Assembly (NCBI RefSeq): GCF_019396325.1
Contig: NZ_JAHKRO010000017.1
Span: 1 to 47,696 of the forward strand
Direction of reading: 5' to 3'
From: Nonomuraea ceibae
Lineage (GTDB): Bacteria; Actinomycetota; Actinomycetes; Streptosporangiales; Streptosporangiaceae
Length of the DNA: 47,696 nucleotides
Shown: one piece after another, positions 40,589 to 47,696 of the stretch
How positions within the stretch are numbered: the stretch's first letter is position 1
How the letters are laid out: each line of letters begins with the position of its first letter
Position numbers and translations under genes: made by a program
Notes under the pieces: model-generated
Database searches by the model: none
Seen by the model: the letters and a program-made list of their open reading frames with translations, nothing else
Told to the model about the DNA's origin: nothing

Positions 40589-40949
40589 GGCCGCTGTCTT
40601 CCGGCTCGGCGTGGCCGGGCGTAGTCAGCTGGTGGAGGTAGGTGCTCAGCCATGCGATCAGTGCGTCAACATCTCGTGTGGGAGAGGAGTACACGACTCC
40701 CACGAAGTGCTCGTCGTTGTCCTGAAGCGCGACGCTGAAGCCGCGGCGATCGTCGAGGTCGTAGGTGAGGGGCCCGTCTCGGTCACCAACCGTGAGGGTG
40801 CCGATGCCCTCGATGGGTACCACGATGAGGTGATCATCGGCTCCGGCCACGTGGTCCAGCCAGATCGGGCAGCCTACGAGCTCGTCGATCCGGTGGAGCG
40901 CCTCCATCACCTTCGGAGGCCACGGGCATTTCGCTGAGGAGTTGACCAT
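40572..40949 (-). CDS. Hypothetical protein
   Basis: The 125-residue product starts MVNSSAKCPWPPKVMEALHR, with strands in DDHLIVVPIEGIGTLTVGDR and RRGFSVALQDNDEHFVGVVY and a helix in DVDALIAWLSTYLHQLT. AAGGA lies 7 bases before the ATG. No family is recognised. Confidence 0.65.
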   Translation of the reverse strand: MVNSSAKCPWPPKVMEALHRIDELVGCPIWLDHVAGADDHLIVVPIEGIGTLTVGDRDGPLTYDLDDRRGFSVALQDNDEHFVGVVYSSPTRDVDALIAWLSTYLHQLTTPGHAEPEDSGHGHTK

Positions 40950-41004
40950 CCGCAGTCCTTCCGGGAAGAGGAGCCGGGGTGGGGGATTCCGCCCGGCGAA
41001 ACAT

Positions 41005-41238
41005 TCAGCGGGGGTAGCGACTGCTACGCAAGGCCAGGGCCGCGATCCGCTCCAGGGTGACGTGCAGGGCGGTGATAGCTCCGAGGGGCTTGTCGTAATC
41101 GATCAGCTGCTGGCATCGAGCGCTGGCAACCTCAGCGATGAGCGTCAGGATCTCGCCGTCGGAGTGCGCAGCGCGGATATCGAAGGCTTCTACCTTGGCC
41201 AGTTCAGCGGCCATGGTCTCGTCCTCGGGAAAGTCCAT
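41005..41238 (-). CDS. Small hypothetical protein
   Basis: From ATG 41238 the 77-residue protein reads MDFPEDETMAAELAKVEAFD, then RAAHSDGEILTLIAEVASAR and PLGAITALHVTLERIAALAL. The longer frame through the GntR gene is its antisense-phase shadow. It begins 14 bases after the GntR-type gene, so both are one operon. No family is recognised. Confidence 0.6.
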   Translation of the reverse strand: MDFPEDETMAAELAKVEAFDIRAAHSDGEILTLIAEVASARCQQLIDYDKPLGAITALHVTLERIAALALRSSRYPR

Positions 41239-41252
41239 CTCGTGTGTCCCCT

Positions 41253-41723
41253 TCAGGCCGAGGTCGTCGCCGGCGTACGCAGGACCGTGAGCCCTGCCTT
41301 CGTCCCGCGCCCGGCGCGCCCGATCAGTCCTTCGTCGATCAGGAGGCTCTTGGCGGCTCGGACCACCTCGGTGTTGGTGTCGTAGTGCTTGATCAACTCG
41401 CGCTCGGTCGGGAAACGGTGGTGGAGGCGAAGCTCGCCGGAGGTGATCCGGGTCCGCAGATCGTCGGCGATCACGTCCGCGCTCGTCATGATGCGCTTGG
41501 CCTGGTACGGGCGGTGCTGCAGGCCGAGCTTTCGGCACAGCCGGATGATCTCCTCAGCTGAGGCCGGCCAGATCTCGGCGAGGGCCTGGAGCACCGGTCC
41601 GGCCTCGGCGTAGGCGATGTGCAGTTCCCAGCGCGGCCCCTCAGCCGTCGGCGCACTGATCAGGAGGTTCGCGGGGCTGGGCGGAATGGCGTAGAAGTTG
41701 CTGCGTGGCAGGTCGGCGTCCAT
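41253..41723 (-). CDS. GntR-type winged-helix regulator
   Basis: The 156-residue protein has an unusual N-terminal half (FYAIPPSPANLLISAPTAEG, LQALAEIWPASAEEIIRLCR) and a C-terminal GntR-like winged helix at about 79-150: ADVIADDLRTRITSGELRLH, HRFPTERELIKHYDTNTEVV, RAAKSLLIDEGLIGRAGRGT. In the family, this domain is usually N-terminal, so the order is reversed and there is no typical effector domain. A direct repeat of TAGAGA lies about 90-110 bases upstream and may be its operator. Confidence 0.7.
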   Translation of the reverse strand: MDADLPRSNFYAIPPSPANLLISAPTAEGPRWELHIAYAEAGPVLQALAEIWPASAEEIIRLCRKLGLQHRPYQAKRIMTSADVIADDLRTRITSGELRLHHRFPTERELIKHYDTNTEVVRAAKSLLIDEGLIGRAGRGTKAGLTVLRTPATTSA

Positions 41724-41811
41724 GTCATCGCTTCTTTCGGGGATGCGGGTCTCTGTGACCTGTGCGCTGGGTGGTAGCCGCAGGTCCGCTGCTCCTCCAC
41801 TTCAAGATCAC

Positions 41812-41833
41812 TAGAGATTTGGCGAAGTAGAGA
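41812..41833. promoter_or_regulatory. Direct TAGAGA repeats upstream of the GntR-type gene
   Basis: TAGAGA at 41812-41817 and again at 41828-41833, 16 bases apart, lie in the AT-richest part of the 190-base gap between the ComM-like stop and the GntR-type start. They may bind a regulator or contribute a promoter. No firm -10/-35 pair is seen. Confidence 0.3.
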
Positions 41834-41913
41834 ACAGGCCTAGTTCCGATCCGGGTAGCGTTCTCGGCGGAGGGGGTCCCGCTCTGCCGGCCGTGGAGCA
41901 GGTCAGGTCTCTG

Positions 41914-43443
41914 TCATGTCCTGATGTCGTCGCCGTGGTGCAGAGCCAGCGCGGCGGCGACATCGTCGTGGTCCGGCGCTGGTTTTCCGGTGAGGTCGGC
42001 GAGGGTCCAGGCGATGCGCAGGATCTGGTCGGCTCCGCGGGCGCTGAGGGCGCCGCGGTCCGCCGATGCGGCGATCGGCTTCAGCGCCGCGTCGGAGAGG
42101 CCGAAGTCGGAGTGGAGAGCTGAGGCCGGGATCTCCGCGTTGGTCCGCCACGGCGTCGCGGCCGAGCGCTGGGCGGCGCGTCGCCGCGCGTGCATCACGC
42201 GCTCGGCGACCGCCCGGCTGTTCTTGCGACGCTCCCGGGGGGCGGTGACGTTCTGGGGGCGGGGCGGGGTGAGGGCGACGGTGATGGCGATGCGGTCGCC
42301 GAGCGCTCCGGACAGCCGGGCCAGATGGCGGCGGCGAACCGCCGTCGAGCACTGGCAGGAGTGTTCGACGTCGGCGGGGACCGAGCAGGGGCATGGGGTG
42401 GTGGCCAGGACGAGGATGAATCGTGCCGGGAAGGTCAGGGTGCCGGCGGATCGGGCGATGGTGACCTGTCCGGCGTCCAGCGGCTGACGGAGCCCGTCCA
42501 GCACTGATCTTGGCAGTTCTGGGGCCTCGTCCAGAAAGCGGATGCCGTGATGGGCCAGTGAGCAGACGCCCGGCCGGGCGACGGTGCGGCCGCCGCCGAA
42601 GATCGCCGCGGGCGAGGCGGTGTGGTGGGCGCTGATGAACGGCGGCCGGTTCATCAGCGGCGGGTGTGGCGGCAAGGCCCCGGCGATGGAGTGAAGCGCC
42701 GTCACCTCGTAGGCGTCCTGGGGCTCCACGTCGGGCAGCAGGGTGGCCAGACGTTCGGCGAGCATCGTCGTCCCGCTGCCGTTCGGGCCGACCGTGAGGA
42801 GGTGGTGACCGCCTGCGGCACTGATCTCCAGCGCCTTGCGGGCCTGCGCCTGACCGGCGATGTCGGCCAGGTCGACCTCCGGCTCGGACGGGGGCGCGAC
42901 GGAGGCGGGGATGGGCGGCAGCTGCTGGCGGTCGTCGCGCAGCCAGGTCACCAGCTGCTGCAGGTCGTCGGCGGGCACCACCTGGACGCCTGGTACGAGG
43001 GCGGCTTCGCTGGCGTTGGCGGTGGGCACGACCACCACGGCGTCGCCGGTCGCGGCGGCGCCGAGCACCGCCGGCAGCACGCCGCGGATAGGCCTGATGC
43101 GGCCGTCGAGTCCCAGCTCGCCCAGGAAGAAGGTGGCGGCGATGCGGGCGGCCGGTATCACGCCCGTCGCGGCCAGGATGGCCACGGCGATGCTCAGGTC
43201 GAGCTGGGTTCCGCTTTTGGGCAGGCTGGCGGGGTAAAGGCTGACCGTGGTGCGCATCTTCGGCCACGGGAGTGAGCTGTTGATGGTGGCCGCCCGGACC
43301 CGGTCACGGATCTCAGGCAGGTGTGTGTCGGACAGCCCGATGAGATGGAATCGGGCCTGGCCGTGGCCGACGTCGGCCTCAACCTCGATGACGCGGCCGG
43401 TGGTTGCGATGAGGGTGATGGTGCGGGTGCGGACGACGGCCAT
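41914..43443 (-). CDS. ComM/YifB-like Mg-chelatase AAA protein lacking the Walker A lysine
   Basis: ComM is a hexameric helicase that promotes branch migration during natural transformation. The 509-residue product has all family parts: an N-terminal S5-like domain (VEADVGHGQARFHLIGLSDT, FLGELGLDGRIRPIRGVLPA), the AAA core and a C-terminal helical domain. Walker A reads GPNGSGTT (219-226), where the family has GPPGxGKT, so Lys225 is Thr (codon ACG instead of AAG). Walker B IRFLDEAPELP and the four zinc-finger Cys (CPC...CQC) are kept. It is probably inactive as an ATPase, or else a sequencing error. An accessory copy beside DprA is unusual. GGAGCC precedes the ATG. Confidence 0.85.
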   Translation of the reverse strand: MAVVRTRTITLIATTGRVIEVEADVGHGQARFHLIGLSDTHLPEIRDRVRAATINSSLPWPKMRTTVSLYPASLPKSGTQLDLSIAVAILAATGVIPAARIAATFFLGELGLDGRIRPIRGVLPAVLGAAATGDAVVVVPTANASEAALVPGVQVVPADDLQQLVTWLRDDRQQLPPIPASVAPPSEPEVDLADIAGQAQARKALEISAAGGHHLLTVGPNGSGTTMLAERLATLLPDVEPQDAYEVTALHSIAGALPPHPPLMNRPPFISAHHTASPAAIFGGGRTVARPGVCSLAHHGIRFLDEAPELPRSVLDGLRQPLDAGQVTIARSAGTLTFPARFILVLATTPCPCSVPADVEHSCQCSTAVRRRHLARLSGALGDRIAITVALTPPRPQNVTAPRERRKNSRAVAERVMHARRRAAQRSAATPWRTNAEIPASALHSDFGLSDAALKPIAASADRGALSARGADQILRIAWTLADLTGKPAPDHDDVAAALALHHGDDIRT

Positions 43444-43547
43444 CTAGGCTCCCTCGTCGGCGTGGCGAGGGATGAGCGGCTGGTTCAACAGGTTCTCCTT
43501 GGACGAAATAGGGTGCGCCGATGTCGGCAGGGCCGCTTCTGACGCGA

Positions 43548-44189
43548 TCATGGCCGGGTCCGGGGCTCAGCCGGCGGCGGCCAGCACGGGGCGAGGCGGG
43601 CTTGCGCGGCGCGCCGGATGAGGTCGAGCGCTCCACGGGGCCCGTACTGCTGAGTCAGGTAGGCGATCTGGGTGCCGGTGCCGCCGTTGTTCGTCACCGT
43701 CGCGGCGGCGCTGGCGGTCTCGTGCACGATCTCGTCAAGGGCGTCTTCCTGTACGCCGAGGGTGGTGGCGTAGGCGGCGAGGCTGTCGGTGGCCGCGTCA
43801 ACGGCTGCAGTCTCGATCAGGAGGTCGTTGCGGGTGGCCAGCAGGAGCTCCAGGGCCGCGCGGGCGGCATCGGATCCGCGAACTCCGTGAGCGATGACCG
43901 AGCAGATGTGCAGCGGCCTGCTCGCCCACGCGGCATGCGGACTTACCTGGACGACGACGATGAAGACACCCTCGTCGTCTCCGACGACTCGCCAGATGTT
44001 GATGTCCATCAAGGCGGGGCATGCCCGCAGATCGCCAGGGTCGCGGTCCGCCAGGGCGGCCCGGGCGGCCGACAGCACGCTGGCGATGTCGTCGACGGTC
44101 CTGACGGCGAAGTCCGCCGACACGGGGTGCTCGGCGATGACGGCGTTCCACTGGTCGTTCGTCAGGTCGAACAGGGTGATGTCGAACAC
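43548..44189 (-). CDS. Hypothetical protein
   Basis: I choose GTG 44189 with AAAGGAG 4 bases upstream. The 213-residue protein begins VFDITLFDLTNDQWNAVIAE, with ASVLSAARAALADRDPGDLR, ALMDINIWRVVGDDEGVFIV, then LELLLATRNDLLIETAAVDA and IAYLTQQYGPRGALDLIRRA. Mixed helices and strands, no transmembrane helix. No family is recognised. It heads the minus-strand cargo block. Confidence 0.65.
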   Translation of the reverse strand: MFDITLFDLTNDQWNAVIAEHPVSADFAVRTVDDIASVLSAARAALADRDPGDLRACPALMDINIWRVVGDDEGVFIVVVQVSPHAAWASRPLHICSVIAHGVRGSDAARAALELLLATRNDLLIETAAVDAATDSLAAYATTLGVQEDALDEIVHETASAAATVTNNGGTGTQIAYLTQQYGPRGALDLIRRAAQARLAPCWPPPAEPRTRP

Positions 44190-44313
44190 GATGCTCCTTT
44201 TGGGACCGGGGCAGGGCCTCAAGCCCAACCGTCAGAGGCGGAAGCAAGCCGGGAATGTTGGGAGAAGCCGAAGGTCTTCCCTCCTGCCCACACGCGCTTT
44301 ACCGTGATCTTTT

Positions 44314-44739
44314 ATGGACGTCAGCAAGCAAGTCAGAGAATCGGATCTTGAAGGCCGGGCCCGTTCCATGCTGGAAGGCCGGATCGACGTTCTCCTCGAG
44401 CTCGACACCTTGGACAGCAAGGTCACCGAGCTGGCGGGGAAGCTGGCCGAGACAGCGCGCGCCCGTGAGGAGTGCTACGCCAGAGCGACCAAGCAGGGAT
44501 GGAGCGAGACGGATCTGCGCGCGCTGGGCATCCGGCAGGAGGTAGACCTTGCCGCTCCCGCGCCCTCGCGAGGACGGCGAGCGGGCGGAGCTCGCCGCTC
44601 ACCTGCCCAGCCGTCTGGCAAACCGGCGACGCCGGCTTCGTCGTCGGGCAGCACCGCGCCCTCACCAACGGGGCACGCGCTGTCGCCGTCGCCGCCGGCC
44701 TCCAAGGAGGCACCGGCCGTCGCGGGGAGGACCTGGTAG
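44314..44739 (+). CDS. Hypothetical coiled-coil protein
   Basis: The 141-residue product starts MDVSKQVRESDLEGRARSML, with a clear coiled-coil (DVLLELDTLDSKVTELAGKL, AETARAREECYARATKQGWS) and then a disordered Pro/Ser/Ala tail. No ribosome binding site lies before the ATG, which is typical of leaderless actinobacterial mRNA. It is divergent from the gene at 43548-44189. No family is recognised. Confidence 0.6.
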   Translation: MDVSKQVRESDLEGRARSMLEGRIDVLLELDTLDSKVTELAGKLAETARAREECYARATKQGWSETDLRALGIRQEVDLAAPAPSRGRRAGGARRSPAQPSGKPATPASSSGSTAPSPTGHALSPSPPASKEAPAVAGRTW

Positions 44740-44889
44740 ATCACCTTCCGCCATGGCGGTCCTGCCGCCGCTCGGACCATCCGCGGGCGGAGCCGAGTGG
44801 CGGCTCTCGCGCGTTCAGAGCGCCAGCGCGAGCTGACGGGGTCCGAGCAGGCTGGCTTGCCAGGTTTGTCGAAGGTAGGGTGCGTCTTG
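44740..44889. other. Intergenic, nothing recognised
   Basis: The short gap between the coiled-coil gene and the transposase remnant shows no gene, repeat or clear terminator. Confidence 0.3.
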
Positions 44890-46028
44890 TCATGGGCCAG
44901 CACCGGTGCCCGCTAGGACCGGGTTGATGTAGCGCAAGGCGAGGAACTGGATGCCGTCGGTGTGAATCTCCCGCGGTCTGGCAACGGTGCCGAGCAACAG
45001 GTGCAGTTGCTCCAGGGGAGTCGGGCATGCGGGGGATGAACGCGCCGGCCTCCCACCGGGCCTGGGGCGGGAAGCGGGTTTCCGGATGCGGCCGCAGATT
45101 GCAGACCTCGCGGATGAACCGGCCGGTCGCACCATCCAGCTCAGGCAGGGTCAAGGTGGCCTGAGCGGCGCGGTCCTTGCTGCCCTTGGGGGCGTAGCCG
45201 GGCAGGTGGGCCAGGGACATCCGGTTCATGGTCTCCATGAACCGTTCGATCCTGCCGTGGCCGCTGGCCCTTCTTGCTGAACACCGGCCGCACCCGCAGG
45301 TCGGCCATCACCTGTTCCAGATGAGAGGAGGTGAAGTCGCTGCCGTGATCGAAGTGGAACACCTCGGAGATCCCGTGCACGTGCCAGAGCCTTGCGCCAG
45401 ATCGCCTGCCGGAATGCTAGCGCGGTGGGCAGCGCCGAGGACGTCTCCAGGTTGACCGCCTACCCCGCGATCGCGCGGGAATGGTCGTCCTCGATCGCGG
45501 TCAGCCAGGGTCGTGCCGGTTGCCCTTGGGGTCCAGCACCCAGATGTCCAGCTCGGTGTGGTCGGCCCGCCAGATCTGGTTCGGCTTGGACGCCTCCCTG
45601 CGATGCACCAGCTCAAACACCTCCCGGTACCGTTTGGGTGCCTTCCACTCCGAGCGCGACAAGCGCCGGATCAAGGTTTCGGACGTTCTCGTGCACGGTG
45701 GAGTAGCCAGGGACCGGCCACCCTCGTGCGGTGGCGACGCTCGCCGCCTGCCGGTGGATCACCGCGACGCTTCTACGCGGTGGCCGCAGCGCCAGGCCCT
45801 CGACCAGCAGCCGCAACGGCTCTGGCATCCGCGTCCGGCCGCGGTTCGAGCGCGGCCTGCGCACGGTCCGGCCGCCGGCCTGGTAGGCGGAACGTCACCG
45901 GCGCAATGTCCGCTCGGGGACCCCGCAGGACGCGGCCACCTGGGCCAGCGGGACATCGTCTTCGAAGTGGGTCGCAGCAGCCGCCAACGCTCGATCGCCT
46001 CCAGGCGTAGAGCCTCGCTGAAGCCCAT
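44890..46028 (-). pseudogene. Mu-like (rve) transposase, multiply frameshifted
   Basis: Pieces in at least three frames assemble into one transposase. They are: N-terminus MGFSEALRLEAIERWRLL and ATHFEDDVPLAQVAASCGVP (a helix-turn-helix); then PRRSVAVIHRQAASVATARG, PVPGYSTVHENVRNLDPAL; the DDE core NQIWRADHTELDIWVLD and FDHGSDFTSSHLEQVMADL; and the C-terminal domain RFPPQARWEAGAFIPRMPDS with REIHTDGIQFLALRYINPVL. These match Mu/Tn552-type transposases with a Mu-transposase C-terminal domain. Several indels and shortened length show that it is dead. Confidence 0.8.
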
Positions 46029-46155
46029 CAGCGGGGCGGGTCACCGTCCTGTGCGGCTGCTTCCATCGACCGGCCCCCTGACCGCCATGCCTCACCGTGT
46101 TGGCCCGTTTCGGAGTGTTCCCGCTCCGCTCACGAAACTCGCCAACGTAAGGGAG

Positions 46156-46752
46156 TCATGCAATATGAACGGCAGGGGCGGCGACCGACTGGGGCCGCAG
46201 GTAGCTGTACATGGTCTCGCGGCTGATTCGGAACTGTCTGGCCAGCGCGGACTTGGGTTCACCGGCGGCGGCGCGCTCGCACAGCTGGCGGGCCTGCTCG
46301 CGGGTGGGGGCGAACTTGCGGCCGGTGAAGGCGCCGCGCTGCTTGGCAGCGGCGATGCCCTCGCGCTGGCGTTCCAGGATGAGCGCGTGTTCGAACTCGG
46401 CGAACGCGCCCATGACCGACAGCGGGAGCGTCGCCATGGGCGAGTCCTCGCCGGTGAAGACGAGGCTTTCTTTGATCAACTCGATCCGGATGCTCTTGCC
46501 GGTGAGGGTCCGCACGATGCGGCGCAGATCGTCCAGGCTGCGCGCGAGCTGGTCCATAAAGTGCACGATCACGGTGTCACCGGCGCGGACGAACGCCAGC
46601 AGTTCCTCGAGCTTCGGCCGGGTGGTGTCCTTGCCGGACGCCTTGCCGGTGAAGGTCCGCTCGATCTCGATTCCGTCCAGTTGCCGGGCGGTGTTCTGAT
46701 CGACGTTGGAGACCCTGCTGTAGCCGACGCGCACCGCCGTAACCCCTTCCAC
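46156..46752 (-). CDS. Serine recombinase, Tn3 resolvase type, with altered active site
   Basis: The 198-residue protein has the resolvase fold: catalytic Ser in VRVGYSRVSNVDQNTARQL, the RPKLEELLAFVRAGDTVIVH segment, GEDSPMATLPLSVMGAFAEF, EHALILERQREGIAAAKQRG, and a C-terminal helix-turn-helix (SALARQFRISRETMYSYL). The MDRLAR motif reads MDQLAR (codon CAG instead of CGG), so the Arg equivalent to the conserved Arg68 of gamma-delta resolvase is Gln; this may lower activity. It resolves cointegrates at res sites. A res site may lie in the gap to 46921. It adjoins the dead transposase but is of the type carried by Tn3-family transposons. Confidence 0.8.
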   Translation of the reverse strand: MEGVTAVRVGYSRVSNVDQNTARQLDGIEIERTFTGKASGKDTTRPKLEELLAFVRAGDTVIVHFMDQLARSLDDLRRIVRTLTGKSIRIELIKESLVFTGEDSPMATLPLSVMGAFAEFEHALILERQREGIAAAKQRGAFTGRKFAPTREQARQLCERAAAGEPKSALARQFRISRETMYSYLRPQSVAAPAVHIA

Positions 46753-46921
46753 TCCAGATTGTGGTGGAACTCTGAGATCCGAGCAGACAGGCGTCGATAA
46801 ATCCGGGAACGGACCCTAACTTGACGTAGTTCGCCTGGCCTCCCGAGTGTGGTGTTGGGGTACACCCTGCCGGACAGGCGTCGGCGAGGGGCACACAGCG
46901 CAGCCGACAGGAGTACGACTC
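46753..46921. other. Gap upstream of the resolvase, possible res site
   Basis: The 169 bases before the resolvase start are where Tn3-type res sites lie. An AT-rich segment (GCGTCGATAAATCC near 46789) could be part of subsites, but I see no clear set of three inverted repeats. Confidence 0.25.
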
Positions 46922-47696
46922 TCAGTCTCCTGGGCCGGTTGGTGGTTGCCTGACCCAGTCGGGGACTTCCGAGCCAGTGATGTCGCGCCACTCCTTGGCG
47001 ACCCCGGCCGCATCCTTCGCATAGGCGTGGCGCAGCAAGTCAGCAATCGTTTCTGTGATGTCCTGGGCGTACTCGGGCAGTTCCCGCGAGGTCTGCAGCG
47101 CTTCGACCAGCGGAGTGACCGCGTCGCCGTACCGGGAGCCGAAGAGCAGTACGTAACCCATGGCGGTGAGACTCTTCGTGTAGCCAGGCTGGTAGGCGTC
47201 CCGGTTCAGCGCCACCAGTTCCCGGTGCAGACGCACGGCTTCCTCGCTGACCGGCACCGCGTCCTCAGCTCGGCCCACCTCTGCCAGCAGAGTGGCGTGA
47301 TTGTTCACCGACGCGGCCAGGTCGGGCAGGTAGGCGTCCCGGTTGAATGTCACCAGTTCCCGGCGCAGACGCACGGCTTCCTCGCTGACCGGCACCGCGT
47401 CCTCAGCTCGGCCCACCTCTGCCAGCAGAGTGGCGTGATTGTTCACCGACGCGGCCAGGCCCGGCAAGTAGACATCCCGGTTCAGCTCCACCAACTCCCG
47501 GTAGATGCCAATAGCTTCCTTGCTGACCCGCGCCGCGTCCTCAGCTCGGCCCACCTCCGCCAACCAGGTGGCGTGATTGGTTACCGACATCGCCAGGTCG
47601 GGCAGGTAGGCGTCCCGGTTGAATGTCACCAGTTCCCGGCGCAGACGCACGGCTTCCTCGCTGACCCGCGCCGCGTCCTCACCTCGGCCCACTCCC
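46922..47696 (-). CDS. TPR-repeat protein, C-terminal part (runs off right edge)
   Basis: The last 257 residues of a larger protein have four visible tandem 46-residue TPR-like units (EEAVRLRRELVTFNRDAYLP, then DLAASVNNHATLLAEVGRAE). At DNA level the 138-base period is nearly perfect; the stretch at 47231-47317 recurs at 47369-47455 without visible change. A non-repeat end (YTKSLTAMGYVLLFGSRYGD, DITETIADLLRHAYAKDAAG) follows. Such repeats, often attached to NB-ARC or trypsin-like domains in actinobacteria, mediate protein contacts. The N-terminal domain is outside the window, so the role is unknown. Confidence 0.8.
   Translation of the reverse strand, partial: GVGRGEDAARVSEEAVRLRRELVTFNRDAYLPDLAMSVTNHATWLAEVGRAEDAARVSKEAIGIYRELVELNRDVYLPGLAASVNNHATLLAEVGRAEDAVPVSEEAVRLRRELVTFNRDAYLPDLAASVNNHATLLAEVGRAEDAVPVSEEAVRLHRELVALNRDAYQPGYTKSLTAMGYVLLFGSRYGDAVTPLVEALQTSRELPEYAQDITETIADLLRHAYAKDAAGVAKEWRDITGSEVPDWVRQPPTGPGD

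Noticed and set aside
41903..43267. Second minus-strand frame of 454 codons within the ComM-like gene
   Set aside because: It is Arg/Pro/His-rich out-of-phase shadow of ComM.
45481..46800. Open frame of 439 codons on the plus strand
   Set aside because: It is antisense to the transposase remnant and the resolvase; the resolvase motifs are unambiguous.
1..47696. tRNA or rRNA genes, CRISPR array, integrase or replication gene
   Set aside because: I looked for T-loop-like sequence, regular short repeats, tyrosine recombinase residues and Rep motifs and found none. The only recombinase is the resolvase at the right end.
47231..47696. 138-base repeats as a CRISPR or satellite
   Set aside because: They are in frame, encode 46-residue TPR units and belong to one open frame.

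Overview
The window is high-GC DNA (mostly G or C at third codon positions) from an actinobacterium. The gene families (Lsr2, DUF6247, DUF6668, SCO6880-type transfer proteins, DUF4913) fit Streptomycetales or Streptosporangiales; I cannot name the species. It looks like part of an integrative and conjugative element or large conjugative plasmid. No integrase, replication protein, tRNA or CRISPR array is visible, so its ends and replication mode are not shown.

Layout. 0-5.3 kb: the end of an IS5-like transposase, an Lsr2 nucleoid protein, a DUF6247/RelE-like toxin-antitoxin-like pair, a frameshifted AraC regulator, a membrane-anchored Pro/Thr-rich protein and a two-domain cell-wall hydrolase. 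5.4-15.9 kb, plus strand: a tightly coupled type IV secretion operon (DUF6668 protein, two-TM protein, VirB8/TcpC-like, VirB6-like, SCO6880, VirB4-like ATPase, VirD4 coupling protein, DUF4913 protein and others). 16.4-18.0 kb: an FAD monooxygenase and a small partner. 19.1-22.7 kb: a MOBP-type relaxase with a MobC-like accessory protein, a candidate oriT and a dead second relaxase. The hydrolase, secretion channel, ATPases, coupling protein and relaxase together form a DNA transfer apparatus.

22.9-44.2 kb, minus strand: about thirty mostly small, unrecognised cargo genes. Recognisable members are a YgjP-like metallopeptidase with a degenerate active site, an adenine DNA methyltransferase, a NADAR ADP-ribose glycosidase, a PP2C phosphatase, DprA, a GntR-type regulator and a ComM-like AAA protein lacking the Walker A lysine. 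DprA, two small proteins, PP2C and NADAR form one apparent operon. Several cargo genes carry single-base frameshifts, some in C-runs.

The least expected feature is a set of recurrent 5' leader elements in this cargo region. One type, an inverted repeat whose arms partly covary, lies upstream of three transcription units (about 32.0, 36.7 and 39.9 kb). A second type, a predicted three-way-junction RNA, lies about 70 bases upstream of two adjacent unrelated genes (24.2 and 25.2 kb). Both suggest structured RNA that coordinates cargo expression.

44.9-47.7 kb: a broken Mu-like transposase, a serine resolvase and the C-terminal part of a TPR-repeat protein that runs off the window.
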